NCBI GenBank assembly: GCA_023634235.1
Contig: JAMKCF010000020.1
Coordinates: 3,844,001 to 3,908,000 of the forward strand
Reading direction: 5' to 3'
Origin: Pisaster brevispinus
Taxonomy: Eukaryota; Echinodermata; Asteroidea; Forcipulatida; Asteriidae
DNA length: 64,000 bases
The translations under genes were made by a program, and so were the position numbers. Numbering within the stretch: the first letter of the stretch is position 1; every line of letters begins with the position of its first letter. Of this stretch, positions 10,475 through 24,200 are shown piece after piece. Below the pieces are notes generated by a model that had not been told where the DNA came from, ran no database searches, and saw only the letters and a program-made list of their open reading frames with translations.

Positions 10475-11672
10475 CTTCGATGTGTCCACTACCCTGGCAC
10501 AAGAAGTGAACTTTGACAAGATCTCGCTCCCTCGAATCAGAGTGTCTCGTAAGTTTCTTTAATGTCAGGTTTTATAGTGAGATGAGATCAAGTTCTGTCC
10601 CATCAGTGGTTTTTGCTAGTGCTTTTATATTATTCTGATGACCAGCAACACTTTCTCTGTGAACACCAGCGGCCAATCTAATCCAGTGAGTCAATCCGGG
10701 AATAACCAAGTACTATTGCGAAATTTGGGGATTTTTGGTCTTTGCTTTCTGAGAAAATAACGATTGGTTAGTTTAGGGAACTTTGACTTTACTACTGTAC
10801 ATTGACCCTTTGATTTGTTTGTAATCTATTCCTTCCTATTAAAAAGTTTCGCAACGTTAAGGTCACCATAGCTAGCTGCACCTGGGAGATTCCATAGGTT
10901 ATAACGTGGGTTGCATTTTTGTGTGATTTTTCTTTCTGCCACACATACTTTTTTTCAACCCCAAATGTGACGGATTGGAAGGATTACATTTAAAACTAAA
11001 AATGTAATAAACAAAAATACATGACGGGGCTTACCAAACGATTAATTTGTCCAGATATGATGTTTTGAAAATGACGGGGGGGGGGGGGGGCAAGTAAAAA
11101 TCGTCGCGTCAGGCACAGGGCGCCGCCATCTTTGTATTGTGAAGGTGCCCCGTTTCCGGTACCTGGGAATAGTCAACCTCCTGTGGAGGTCTTGGACTTT
11201 CCGTCTGACGTAATGGGAATCCCCGTTTCTCTACTACTATATTAGTCACCATAATACAACATTACGTGATAAACAATACTGCCAAACTTGAGTAAGTACT
11301 CTTTACGATTTATAATTATAGTGTAGAACTTGCGAAATGTTTAGACAGCTTACGAGCTAGGCCCCTACTTTTAACTTTAAAATACACAGTCATGACAGTT
11401 ACCTTTCTTCTTCGACTTCGCGGTTGCATCATTTGAGGGAACTGGGATTTGTGGGAAGGTAGAGGGCTATAATTAACATCATTAACACGGAGTGTTACAA
11501 TTTTCCAAACTGTTGCTAAACATTTTCTTTTTTGATAAATCGTATTTTTCCCAGACGTATTCTTATTACAAGTTTGTTTATATCTTCAATAAGAGCAAGC
11601 ATTCTGCCCTGTCTCCTGTACGTCCGTGTTCATGGTTTGATTGCCTTATCATGGTCTGATCGTCAGTTGCGG
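10475..11672. promoter_or_regulatory. Divergent intergenic region between the KDEL gene and the caspase gene
   Basis: About 1.2 kb separates the two start codons. It would hold both promoters and the 5' untranslated parts. It contains a run of about 18 G at about 11078, a locally CpG-richer stretch at 11100-11180 (CGTCGCGTC, GGCGCCGCC) and a possible acceptor (TTTTTCCCAG, ending at 11554) that could begin the first coding exon of the caspase. No TATA box or specific factor site is claimed. Confidence 0.4.
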
Positions 11673-14067
11673 ATGGCCTTGTCTGTTGTTGAGAACACCA
11701 GGAAACCTGGCAACACATTTTTACTATTCATCATGGCAGGTAAGTGGTAAGAAGAGCCAGTTGTACACAAATTCAACCAAAATATACCAACAATAAATAA
11801 ATTGAATAAATCCTGAATTATTTGTTAACAACCGGTGAGACTTTTCCGAGTGAGTAAGAGGTTCGGAGTGGTACTGATTTAGAATGTCGGTCACTCTGTA
11901 CCCAAGTCACTTCGTCAAGCAAGTCATATGCATATTATGGCGTACTTGGATACGATCGTGTTAGTGGAGTTGTGAGCAGAAAATATTCATTTTTTAAAGC
12001 TGAATTGTGGGTAATTTTTATTTTCTTCTTTTTTTGTTGAAAAGCTGGAAAATTCTTGAAAAGCTAGAAAAATTATTGAGTCTTGAAACAGAATAACATC
12101 AATGTCTCCGGAGAGGCTTTTTATAGACATTGGAAGGATCCATGAAGCATATATCATACATGTAATTTTGTCAACCAATCAGATTGCTCTATCACCCTAC
12201 TCTGATCATGGAGGAATTTCTTCCTCCATGCTCTGATCAAAGAGGCTTTTTATAGACATTGGAAGGATTTAGAGTATAGTTTATTGTCAACCAAAAATAT
12301 CTCTTCGGTCAAAGACGCCGCCAAATGACGTTGATTTGCTTTAATCAGGTCTATTGTCAAGACTGCCGGCAGACAATTGAGGTACGAAGTGACTTGGGTA
12401 GAAACTGACTTTGGTATGAAGCGAGTTGGGTACGAAGTGATCGACAACGCTGATTTAGACCCAGTAAAACTGGGGCATTCACTGTAGGCCTACTCCTTTT
12501 TGAAATATTTTCTAGTAGTAGTACGAATGAATATGTCAAATTTAGAAAAAAGGAAAACAACGCTCCAGTTACTGGGTCTAGTCCTGGTCTTTACATGCTT
12601 GACATACTCCAGGGCTTGAATTTGGGATTTACTACCACAAGACAACACTAAGGTCTTGTATAGCTCAAAATGTTTACCGGACCAGAATTTATTTTACAAG
12701 ACCAGAGACCTTTTCTTTATCTTAACAAGAAAGAGCTTTCTACAAAATTAAACATGTAAACTGTTTTTATTTGAACAATCAATACCCAAAGATTTATCTC
12801 ATTTGTGTTATGAGTAGGCCTAAGTATAGGACCTATAATTTTGATACTCTTGTCTTGTGGAATTTGTGTGTTTTAGTCCGAGACCAAGTCTGTGTCCTCC
12901 CCACCGAGTCCGAGTCCATGTCGGTCTGAGTCCGAGACCCTCGTGTCTTTGTAAAGTTAGCCCAGTTAGCAAGTCATTGGGTAACACACGTTCATATCTG
13001 CTGCCCGCCCCAAACAGTTTGTGACTTTTATCTTCGAAGCTTGCATACGTTTGTTTTGTGTGTGAAATTTTCACAAAAAGTCACCCATTTCATCGCTCAA
13101 AGGCTTTTCTTATGAAAGAATTGTTTATTTCTTTATATGTTAAGTTTTGTATGCATTTATTCCTTAGGTATTCTGTTTGGAAAACTCCTTGGCGCGTCTG
13201 GCAATTCGCTTGAAGATTTTGTGAGTGAAACATTCTTAACTGATGATGGACAGGTACGTTGATGTACAAAGTGTACACCCTTTGGTCAACCCCCCACCCC
13301 CCGCCCCGATCAAACTAGGTTTTCTTTTGAACTAACTAATTGCATTCAATTTCGTTTTTGTGATACACGATTTCATTCTTCTCATTTAGGTTTATTTTAG
13401 TCATTCTATTTCATAAATATGCACTCAAGACTACATGTTCTGAAGTTGAATTTCTACAACCTACATAACATGTATTTACAATTGATGAAACTGATTTGTT
13501 GACCAGCCTCCTGCTGTTGGCTTTTACAAAACTGATTGATATTTGCAACATAATGAACTTGAATAATCTTATTTGACCAGTGAAAGCTAAGCTGCTGTAA
13601 AATGGTATTACTACATGTACTTTCAACCAATGAATACTGAAGCAACGGATCATTCCTTTTCAAACGAAATTGAGTGAGCCAGGCGATAAATTGAATGAGG
13701 TTTTGTTGAAATTGGCCGGGAAAACCCATACAACAAAAAATAAACTTGAACAAAAGCAAGCAAAAATGTTTGCTTAGCAGAAATTTGTTAAGCAATAATC
13801 TTCTTATATATTGCTCTATCTATGATTAAATTGAGCCGTGACTTGATTACGCTGATAAATCGTAACTTATTATGTGGTAAACATACAGATGTTTATTTCC
13901 TAAAGGTTAGATTTGAAGGTCGCACTATTAACTACAGAGCCAGTCCCCGAAACACCGGATTTCCAATATTGTACGTTGGAAAGGCAGTCGACCAAGCCTC
14001 TGGGATCAGTGCTACCATTGGTGAAACAGAAAACTTTAAACATCCGGAAGATGCAAGTCAAAAAGCG
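11673..14067 (+). CDS. Caspase exons 1-3: hydrophobic start and shared sensor-like domain
   Basis: Residues 1-105. A polar start with R10 and K11 is followed by the hydrophobic run TFLLFIMAGILFG, usable as a signal peptide or signal anchor. Residues 23-120 align with the KDEL protein. Landmarks are DDGQVRFEGRTINYRAS against EEGQVTIAGRVISYKAK, then SGIS, and later a helix A..KAVSKLLGVLRERG (completed in exon 4) against AIEHAMLKLLDRLKRDG. Exon 2 enters in phase 1 and leaves in phase 0, as does the matching exon of the KDEL gene (86 against 89 nt). The helix-strands-helix order is visible. No named fold is claimed. Confidence 0.75.
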
Positions 14068-17000
14068 GTAATTAGTTTTTAGGGTTTTTTTTCACAGATT
14101 TTTTCTAGGGGGAAACAATTTGAAAAAAGGATAACAAACAAAAACAAATTTAAAAAGTTGTTAAGCTTAGAGAAAATGAATGTTGACATGGGCCCACTAA
14201 CACAAAGATTCCCCGAATGTAAGGAACATGCAAGTCAAAAAACAGTAATTAGTACCATGTTTATTTTCCAAGGATTTTTTTCTGGTAAAAAAGAAAAGAA
14301 AAAGGAAATAACAAAGAGTAATAACATGCATGTGTGAAAGAAAAAAACAAACACACCAAAAACAAAAACAACAATTAAGCTTACAGTGTTGACATGCTGG
14401 GCACTAAAAACACTGTACTCCAAATGTCCAAAGTGAATCTTATTTCGTTTAAATGAGCGAATTCTTATGAACGACCTTTCCAGATGGTAGACCTTCAGGG
14501 ATGCCAGGTCACAGGGTGGCAGCGATTTTACAGAGTAACTGTTCTCGGAAATGAGCACAAATTAATAACAATGTTAACAATGTACCTTTCCCCCTAGCGT
14601 CTAAATAAGAATCTACCTTTATAGAAATGCTGAATCACCAAACTTGTTGTTGTATTGATCTTCAAGGTCATTTTGATATTTTTCTTCTATTTCCTTGGAT
14701 TCTAAAGGTTTCAAAATTACTAGGTGTTCTTCGGGAAAGAGGATTGGTCATTGACCAGGTTCAGAAAACATTACCGGAGTCGTCTCCCACGAAACCTGTA
14801 CCGCTGGAACCGGAACCGAAAGGGCCCGAGCCACAGCCGACTCAGCGGCCAATAGAAGATGGACACGATTCCAAATCCGTGAATAATCCTCCGTTGTCTG
14901 AACCAGGCTGCGAAAGAGCGCAAGATAAGAAGGAGAATGAGGAGGATCTTGAGGAACCGCATTTGGAGCTTGAACAGGGATCGAACCAAGAACCTGTGCC
15001 AGGCAACAGTTGCAGTAATAATGAAGGGGAGGAAGCTCACCTGGCAGACAATCAAAGTTCTGATGAGCTGGAGAAAGATCAGGGGTTCCTTGCCAATCAT
15101 GCAGGTATGCACTCGTAGTCTCTGCAAAAACATTGCAATCAAAGAACTTGCCATCTATTTTAATTGTTTATTAAAAAATATTGAGCACATATGAAATGTA
15201 CATGGTGTGTTTGTTTGGGTTACACACCTACGTTCCGACACCTATGTTCCGACACCCCTACGTTCGGACACACCTATGTTCCGAAATTCATATGTTCTTA
15301 CACCCATATGTTCTGAAACCCGTATATTCCAACACCCGTTTGCTCCTACACCCATATGTTCCAACACCCCTATGTTCCGACATACCCTATGTTCCAACAC
15401 CCCTATGTTCCAACACCCTTATGTTTCTGACACCCCTATGTTCTGAAACCACTATGTTCCGACACCCCTATGTTCCAACACACTTATGTTCTGACACCCC
15501 TATGTTCCAACACCCCTATGTTCTGACACCCCTATGTTCTGACACCCCTATGTTCCGACACCCCTATGTTCCAACACCCTTATGTTCTGACACCCCTATG
15601 TTCCGACACCCCCATGTTCTGACACCCCTATGTTCCAACACCCCTATGTTCTGACACCCCTATGTTCTGACACCCCTATGTTCCAACACCCCTATGTTCT
15701 GACTCCCCTATGTTCTGACACCCCTATGTTCCAACACCCTTATGTTCCAACACCCCTATGTTCTGACACCCCTATGTTCCGACACCCCTATGTTCCGACA
15801 CCCCCATGTTCTGACACCCCTATGTTCCAACACCCCTATGTTCTGACACCCCTAAGTTCCGACACCCCTATGTTCCAACACCCCTATGTTCCAACACCCC
15901 TATGTTCCAACACCCCTATGTTCCGACACCCCTATGTTCCAACATCCATATGTTCCAACACCCCTATGTTCTGACACCCCTATGTTCCGACACCCCTATG
16001 TTCCAACACCCCTATGTTCCGACACCCCTATGTTCCAACATCCATATGTTCCAACACCCCTATGTTCTGACACCCCTATGTTCCGACACCCCTATGTTCC
16101 GACACCCCTATGTTCCAACATCCATATGTTCCAACACCCCTATGTTCTGACACCCCTATGTTCCGACACCCCTATGTTCCAACACCCCTATGTTCCGACA
16201 CCCCTATGTTCCAACATCCATATGTTCCGACACCCCTATGTTCTGACACCCCTATGTTCCGACACCCCTATGTTCCGACACCCCTATGTTCCAACATCCA
16301 TATGTTCCGACACCCCTATGTTCCAACACCAATGGTCTGCCACCCATGTTCCAACACCCCTTGTGTTTTTTCCTAATACTGTTAACCCAACCCTAATCCT
16401 AACACTAGGGGAACCCTTAAGTTGCACAAACATAAGAGTATCAGACTATAGTACAGTCACCGTTTGTTTGTCTGGTTGATAGTCTTCTTAACAAGGGAAT
16501 TCGGCAAAACTCCCACAGGGGATATAAACGCCAAGCTGGCAACAACCAATCTCTCTCATACATGTCATATACACAAACATTAGTTTAACGTCTATGATTA
16601 TGGATTGCACAAATCAATAAATTTTGATTCAGTAAAGCCCGGTTCATACTTCCTGCGAACGCGAATGCGAAGCGAATATTGACGTCACAAATTCGCAACG
16701 AATAATTCGCAGCAGTTGAAATGTGCTCAACTCCTGCAAAACATTCGCTGCGAAAACGGCCCTGTGACGTCAAAATTCGCTTTGCATTCGCATTCGCAGG
16801 AAGTATGAACCGGGCTTAACTAGAAGACAAGAGCCAGAACGACGTGCATAAAAAAGAAAAGAAAAATTGTGTCCAGTATGGCCTTTTTATTTAACTTTAC
16901 TATCTAGGCATTCTCAAACATGTATTGAATTTCAATTATTCTACTTAGGTTGGTGGTCTATGCACACATTGATGACTGTGTCTGCAGCAATCATCGTTGC

Positions 17001-20000
17001 CTCAGTTTCGTGTTATTTTTTAGACAGATGTCAAGTAAGTGGGTTTTTTTTAATGAAAATAAATGCCTTGGTCAAGGCCAGGAACTAGTTTAAAACATTG
17101 TTGACGGTTCCTGCATTGCCTAAACCATGTTTTTTTAAGTGAACCCTTTTTCACAGTTGCGTTACGTGAAAGCTCCATTAAAAAAAGTGGCTGGAATAAA
17201 ACATCCTTTTCATCTGACAACTCACACCTGTTACTCCATGTAATTCCTTTTCCAAAGAGCGGTCTTAATATTGGATCATCCACAAACTGCCCCAGGCAGA
17301 TTAACTGCTCATCCTTTTAAGTTTAATGACCCAAGTAATTCAATGTAAACACACCTACTGGTGAAAAGGATGCATATAAAAAAATAGTCTAGCATTTGGC
17401 CAGTGGACATCTGTCAAGAGAGAACACTGACTAACCTGATTTGTGTGGTACCGTGTCACTTAGTGTCACATACACTGTAGTCTCCAGTTGGCCCATAACA
17501 ACGAGAGCCGACTGTGGTCACAGTAATAATCATTGCTTTCATTTCCACAGCTCTTGCCAGGCAGCATCTCCATGGTGTTATCAGCCGTCCTCAGTATACC
17601 TGTAGCCTATACATTTGGGACCTACAAGATTCTTGGTGTATTGTTTGATACTCTTTCAAAGGTACGTTAATAATTATCAGAAGTACTCCATTCATTGACT
17701 TTCCGTGGATAGTTGTTACTTATTGTCACTTGGGCCCAATTTCATAAAGCTGTTAAGCAGAAATTTCTTTACTTCGCAAGAAATGAGCAGGATTTTTCTG
17801 TGCTTAGTAAGTTTTTGTGCTTATACAGGCTTTATGAAATTTGGCCCTGGTGTTTTTACAAAGTGTATTTTTTTACTATTTAGCATGTTTAGAAATAAAT
17901 ATTTGATCAGTTGAACTGTATGGGGCGCTTGTATTAGAACTTAGCAACAGCAGACCTGTGCCCAATTTCAGAGAGCTGCTTAAGCAGCAAATATTGCTCA
18001 ACAGTTTTCTGCTTAGCATTTAATGAGCAGGATACATGTCACAAATGGCACATGATGAGTGGTATGGCTGGTTTCCCTATTCTTGTAAGCATAATTTTGT
18101 GCTTAGCTACTTTGTGTGCTCTAAGCGGCTCGATGAAATTGCGGACACTGAGCCCAAAGTCATGAACCTGCTTGCGTGCAAAAAGGTAGCTCTGCACAAA
18201 ATATGAAATTGGGCCCAGGTTCTTGTTCAGGATGTAGCGATGCATGATGGGACTGACACTACCGCTCACCAGCAAAGTGCACACAATCACAACACGCGGT
18301 ATTGCACGTGTGTTGTCGTCATTTGAATCACATGAACACTGCAAATTATTATTTGATGTTGCCATCAAGACCCGATTGTTACTTGAATTAGGGAAGTTGA
18401 ATACAAACCTTAAACAATTGATCTGTTGTCCAGATACATCAAATTATTGTGGCATTGGTGGAATTTTGTAAACAGGAAGAAGTGAGTATTACTTGTTAGA
18501 TGCAGAATAGAGTACTTGATAAAGACCAATAACTGAGGTATGATGTTTCCAATAGCTTACAGTTTCCCATTTTTTCCTGATAGGCTATACAGAAAGCAAT
18601 TAATGTCACTCTAAAGCTGTCCAAATCATTTTCAAATCTTCCAGGAGTTCTGCGGCCAAGTAAGTTAATTATTCTGTTAAGATTATAAAGAAGCATATCA
18701 ATCTGTTTATGGCCCAAACCACTCCTATTTATTTTAATCAGTTTTACTGCATTTTGTGCATTGTGCGATTGTAACAAATTGTAATACATTGGCATGCGCG
18801 TGCTAGCTCTCACAGGATTACTTTGTGGAAAGGGATTATGGACTGTGCGTTGTAGCATACACGAGCAATGCATACCTTTGGCGATTATCTTCTTTGATGT
18901 TAAAAGTATGATCCTTAACAATGATGGCAGACTACGGCAGTGGCAAGAGCAGCAGTTTCGCGGGAGCCTGCAGTCGCACGATTACAGGAGCAATATCACA
19001 GAGACTTTTTATACACTTGCGTGAGTTTCCAAAACTAAACTTACAGAACGCTAGAAAAATCTGGAGTAACAAGTTATGTTTCTAGCAATTTTCATTCATT
19101 GAAAAAACGTAGCCCCGCCTCTTGGGGGTCAAATTCTCTTTTCGCTTACATTTGACATAATACTGTTGATGTTGCCTACATAAAGTATTATTCAATGCAT
19201 GCAGTTTGCGGTAGCACCATGTGTATGTATCTAATTTGCTGCGTAGATTTTTTTTTGAGAACTTGTCTGCTGTTTGTTCTACTGCCGCGGAGTAGACTTA
19301 GGAATTCAGGAGACTACTTGGTTCTGAAAAAAACTGTCCTCATAACGGGAAAGCTCCATTAAAGAGTTTCCGAGTTTTGCCACAAAAACTCGGAATCTAT
19401 TCATCCTTTTAACCAGTGGGTGTGTTTACATTGAATTACTTGGGTCATTAAACTGAATGGATGGAGCATTTAGTCTGCCTTGGGCAGTCAACAGCACTAC
19501 TAGTTTGTGCATGATCCAATTAAGTCCTCTGTTTGGAAAAGGAATCATATGGAGGTTGTCAGATGAAAAGGATGTTTCATTCTAGCCTCTTTCTTTGATA
19601 GGGCTCTCCCGTAATGTGCTTATTAACTTCTACCTTCCACCTTTTCTAGTCATCATCAGGAGATCTATATACACATGGTCTTAACTCAAACTGAATATCA
19701 TCGTGTCAGTGCAAAAACATTGTAACTCAAATTTTGCTAAATGTCATACCTCGCAGGGAAATGGTCCGTGCAAAAAGGTCATATTTGGGCGCGCACTTGT
19801 TTTGTGTGTACATCCAGGCTATTTTAACAGAGATTCAATGTTTAGTAATCAAACTCTGGCACAACCCGTAAAAGTGCTATTTTAGGACATACAACATTTT
19901 TGCACTGACACAATGATTGATACCTTACCATACAATGCCTTAAAACTCATAGAGTTGTTTTCCTTTTTGGACACTCTAGTTGGTACTGTTTTTGAGGTTG

Positions 20001-21207
20001 TTCCTGATTACAAAGGATCGTATGCTGCATATGTGATGAAGAAATCACATCCCACACCTGACATGCTGGCACGGAAATATGTGAGAAGTTAACCTTTCTT
20101 TTGAGTTTGCTCAGAGCTAGAGTAAAAGAGTCTTGTTGTCACATTTTGGCCGGAGCTTGTGCCTGTCTTTTAGCTTAATTAGATAGAGGACCAGCAGCCG
20201 ATTTCACGAAACGCCAGGATTAATCCTATCTCGAGTTAGGACGAGTGGCTAGTCCTAACTTGGGATTAATCTTAAGGTTTACATGTTACAGTGCAAGGCT
20301 GGGACTCGTCCTAAGTACTAAGATTAATCCTAAGTTAGGAAGAGTTTGGTGAAATCGACAGCTGCCCCTTCCCCCAGTTGCCCCCTTTTTGTTACCCTCT
20401 CTGTTCATTCCCCTGCTCTTTCTCTGTGCTTTAATCTCTATCATCTGTTTCCACTTGACTGCTTTTGTTACACCAGTATACCTGTTTATGTTTGTAGTGT
20501 TGTCATTTAGCCTTTCGAGAAAGACACTGCTAGGGTTGAAACGTCAGGCCACTAACTGTTTTTTTGTCATAAGACAGAGTGCAGAAGCAAATTGTTAATC
20601 CTTTTGGTGAAGGATTAGGATCAATGTTACAACCTCTTGCCCACTGTAGGTCTGTAGCCAACTTCAGTCCTTTCTGCAGATATTTTTGTGGTAAATGTGC
20701 CACCAGTGTGTGCAACCTGGTTCCTTCTATGAGGTATAAGTACGTGAACGGAAAATACCAATGAATGGACAACCATATCTCATAATTTACTATTCAATAA
20801 TTACTTTTTGTAGTGACACATCAAGGAATGGTGCACCTATAATTGAGTTGACCAGTGCGTAGATTCCCTCTTTGAAAAATTACACATTCCGCATTATTTT
20901 ATTTTACATATCATTTGTGTTTGGTAGGCAGTTGCAACACTTGTTTGTTTTAGGGTCTTTTTCTAGATCTGCCATAATTCATGATAAAATTGTTTGCATT
21001 GGGAGACTTTGGTAAGCTAGGTTGCAGCAGACTTACCAAGTTATTCATTGTTTACGTAGTTCTAAGCATGATGCGCACATTACCGAGAACAATAGATTTA
21101 CCTGGTAAGTCTGCTGCCACCTAGAGTTCCCAAAGTCCCCCATCGATATGTGCCCTGTAATATTTTACAGGCACTTTGAGCCATTTTGTAGTAATATGGG
21201 CCCTCTT

Positions 21208-21288
<81 letters not shown>

Positions 21289-24200
21289 TTGTGACACCAA
21301 TTTAGTTTTTAAAATAATCAGTGGAGGATTGGAAAGGGCAGACTTTTAAATTGTTTTGTGTTTAAATGTTAAATACAATGTATTCTAGACTTTCGACTTG
21401 AATTTGCATGAAGGGCGAGTCAACGTTATTATAATTTTATTTCAACTGTTGTATAAAAAACGACTTTTTGTGTTAAAAAAACAAAAACCCAGAACTACCA
21501 GCTGATGTCGACTTGTAAAGGGATTGCCTTCATTCTGAACAACTTTGATTTTGAAAGCAGCAAGCGACTAGGTTCCGAAATCGACCTCAACAACGTCAAA
21601 CACCTGTTTCGCGAGCTGGGGTATAGGAATGTCGTCCATGAAAATCTTACTGGAAAGGTAGGTCAAGTTGAAAGAGGGCGCAAAATCCGTCAAGAGAGGG
21701 AGCACTTCATGGCGTAAAGCCAGAGCTGTGTGTTGACAGAGTTGTGTCAACTTGCATTTAGAAGCTGTACCCAGTCCCCCCAAAATGCATGTGCGCACAC
21801 AGGGTGCCAACCTTGACTGCAAATTGAGTTATGCTACATTTGGACTGAAAATGGCGCCCAGCTATGTGACTGAAGAAAGATAGTCCCTCCATGTTGGAGG
21901 TCTCTCAAAACACAGCTCTGCGTAAAGTCCCGGCGGATGCCATCTTGGAAGAGCCAAAGATCATTCTACCGTACAATTTCTTTTATTCACAATTCCACTA
22001 TCTTTGTTAGTGCGGCGTCCTACTGTATGAACCCCTAAAAAGGGGAAGTAAAGAAAGAGTTGGAACAATGGCTTTTAAGTAAGTGTATTTTTGGGCACCC
22101 TGCTCATACAGAAATGGGAGTTCTTAACTGGGTACACAGGGAATAAGGTATCGAAGAATCCTTTGGCGTTAATGAAGAGTTACCCGCACCCATGCTCTAA
22201 ATGGTTAGCTGAGCATACGACTGGGCCCAATTTCAAAGAGCTGCTTAAGCAGAAAATAATGCTTAACAATTTCCTGCTAAGCAGAAATGAGCAGGATACC
22301 AGTCATAAATTGTACACGTGACATGGTAGTTTGCCTGGTAACCTTGTTCTGGTAAGCAAAATTTTAATGTGCTTAGCAAATTTTTGTGCTTAAGCAGCTC
22401 TATGAAATTGTGCCCTGGTTTCGACAATTAGTGCACCCCTGAAACAAATCACAAGATCATGGTGTACTATTGGTTCCATTTTTGCAAGGTTAAGGTTGCG
22501 GTCTGGCCTGATTAAACTAAGAGTCTGCTATAATAATCTACTAAATTAAGAAAATTGCCCTTCTGTTTTACTGTTCCAGAAAATTGTGGAGTCCTTTCGA
22601 CTCTTTGCTGCTATGTTTGAGGAAACCTCTTACGACTCTGCCGTGGTTGTCTTGATGAGCCATGGCGATACCGGGGTGATTCTGGGCACCGACCGCGTTG
22701 AGGTCAAGCTCCGAGACCTGGAGAGGGAACTGGAAGGGGACAAGTGTCCCGGACTGAACGGCAAGCCCAAGATGTACTTTGTACAAGCATGTCGAGGAGG
22801 TGGGTCAATTCGTTAACGATTTTGAAGAACGTGCTTCCAATATGTAACCTATAGTAATTATATGGGCAGTGTTGTCATTGATTACTTTTTTATCAAGTAT
22901 GAAGTAGCTAAGTACTAGAGTGGCTGAGTACTACTTGAGTTTGAGTACTTGGTCCTCCAAATCAAATAATCAAATGAGGTTTCAAAGTTTCAACAATCAG
23001 TAGCAGCCTGCAACATACATCGATGAGTATAAGTATTGTCCTCAATTTAGTTAATCAATTTAGTGAATCACTTAAGTCGATATTGCCTTTATGCACCTCC
23101 ATCAGGCAAGGGGGAAATTTCATTCAACTAGTGTCAGAAATGGGAACCTGTGTTAGTGTGTTCATTTGATGCATCATATCGGTGATAGCTGTTTAGTGTT
23201 AGTATTAGTACGTACACTGATCGCGGTTTAAACACAGGCAACAACCTTCTCAAAATATCACACTAGAACTTGAATATTATTCTTCAGATTCTCCAATATT
23301 TGTAGGCCTACCCGTTGTTGCCGATGGGCCATCCTCAACGATAACCCCGGGGGAAGAGTGGGCCACCAGGTCTCTGGAATGTGTACCAGATAATGATTTT
23401 GCAAAGCACACAGCAGACAGAGCGGATGTGCACATTGCTTTTGCCACAACAGAAGGTTGGTTTCATGTTTCCCTCTGAGCACTTGTGTATGAATATAATA
23501 ACAACAAAATCTAACAATGCTGAATGCAGGTATGGTAAAAAAGACTCATAACTTCGTTGAAAAAAATAAACCATTCCTACTTGATATACTCCTCAGTAGA
23601 AGGTTGGGTTTTGAGTGCAAGATATCGAGTACTTGCTTTCACTCGAGTAGAACTAGTAGCCGAGCATGCTAAGTTTTACTCCAATACTGCCATTGAATCA
23701 TGAAGAACTTCGGTATTAGATGGAACATTAATATAATATAACACACTAGTCAATTCATGTCATTTGATTGGAGGATTGGAGGTCACGTGACATTCATTGT
23801 TAGCACCATTTCATGGCTCGTCACTGAGTGTGCATTTTTGCTATATACAGCGTGCATTTCTGGTACTATCTTTTTGAACTGTTGTACGCTATTACATGCG
23901 TCATACACAGCCGTATATCCCTCTAACAGCCGTCTAACGTGTTCGCTAGACTACAGCATTATGCACGCGCCCGTGCTGTACACAGCAGCTTACAGGCTCT
24001 TGTTTTGTTGCACTGGAATTAGCAGAATAAGCCTACATTCGTAAATGTTGTTTTTAACTCCAAATGACAAAGTTTTACTTGATGGATGTTGTATAAAACA
24101 AACAATAAATGTTTTGCATCTGCCTCGTTGAATGGAACAAACCATCTTTCAGCTTATAAAAATATTCTCACCATTGCACTCATAAACATTCATTATTTGT

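Noticed and set aside
10451..10548. Plus-strand exon ANKRQARIFDVSTTLAQEV with AG and GTAAGT borders
   Set aside because: Its phase does not join the first caspase exon, and the same DNA reads on the minus strand as the signal-peptide exon and leader. It could still be a 5' untranslated exon.
11403..11466. Alternative upstream exon for the minus-strand KDEL gene (TFPQIPVPSNDATAKSKKK)
   Set aside because: It joins exon 2 in phase and has splice-like borders, but an in-frame stop lies directly upstream and it offers no start codon. The exon at 10432-10474 gives a start and a signal peptide that fits the KDEL end. Kept only as an alternative.
14627..14707. Start codon at 14627 opening the frame of caspase exon 4
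   Set aside because: The upstream part of that frame is intron (TTGGATTCTAAAG acceptor). Exon 3 joins at 14708 in phase 0.
15181..16479. Proline-rich repeat proteins with PTPLCSDTPMF units
   Set aside because: Translation of the intronic minisatellite; three overlapping frames are all open and no splice or start context supports them.
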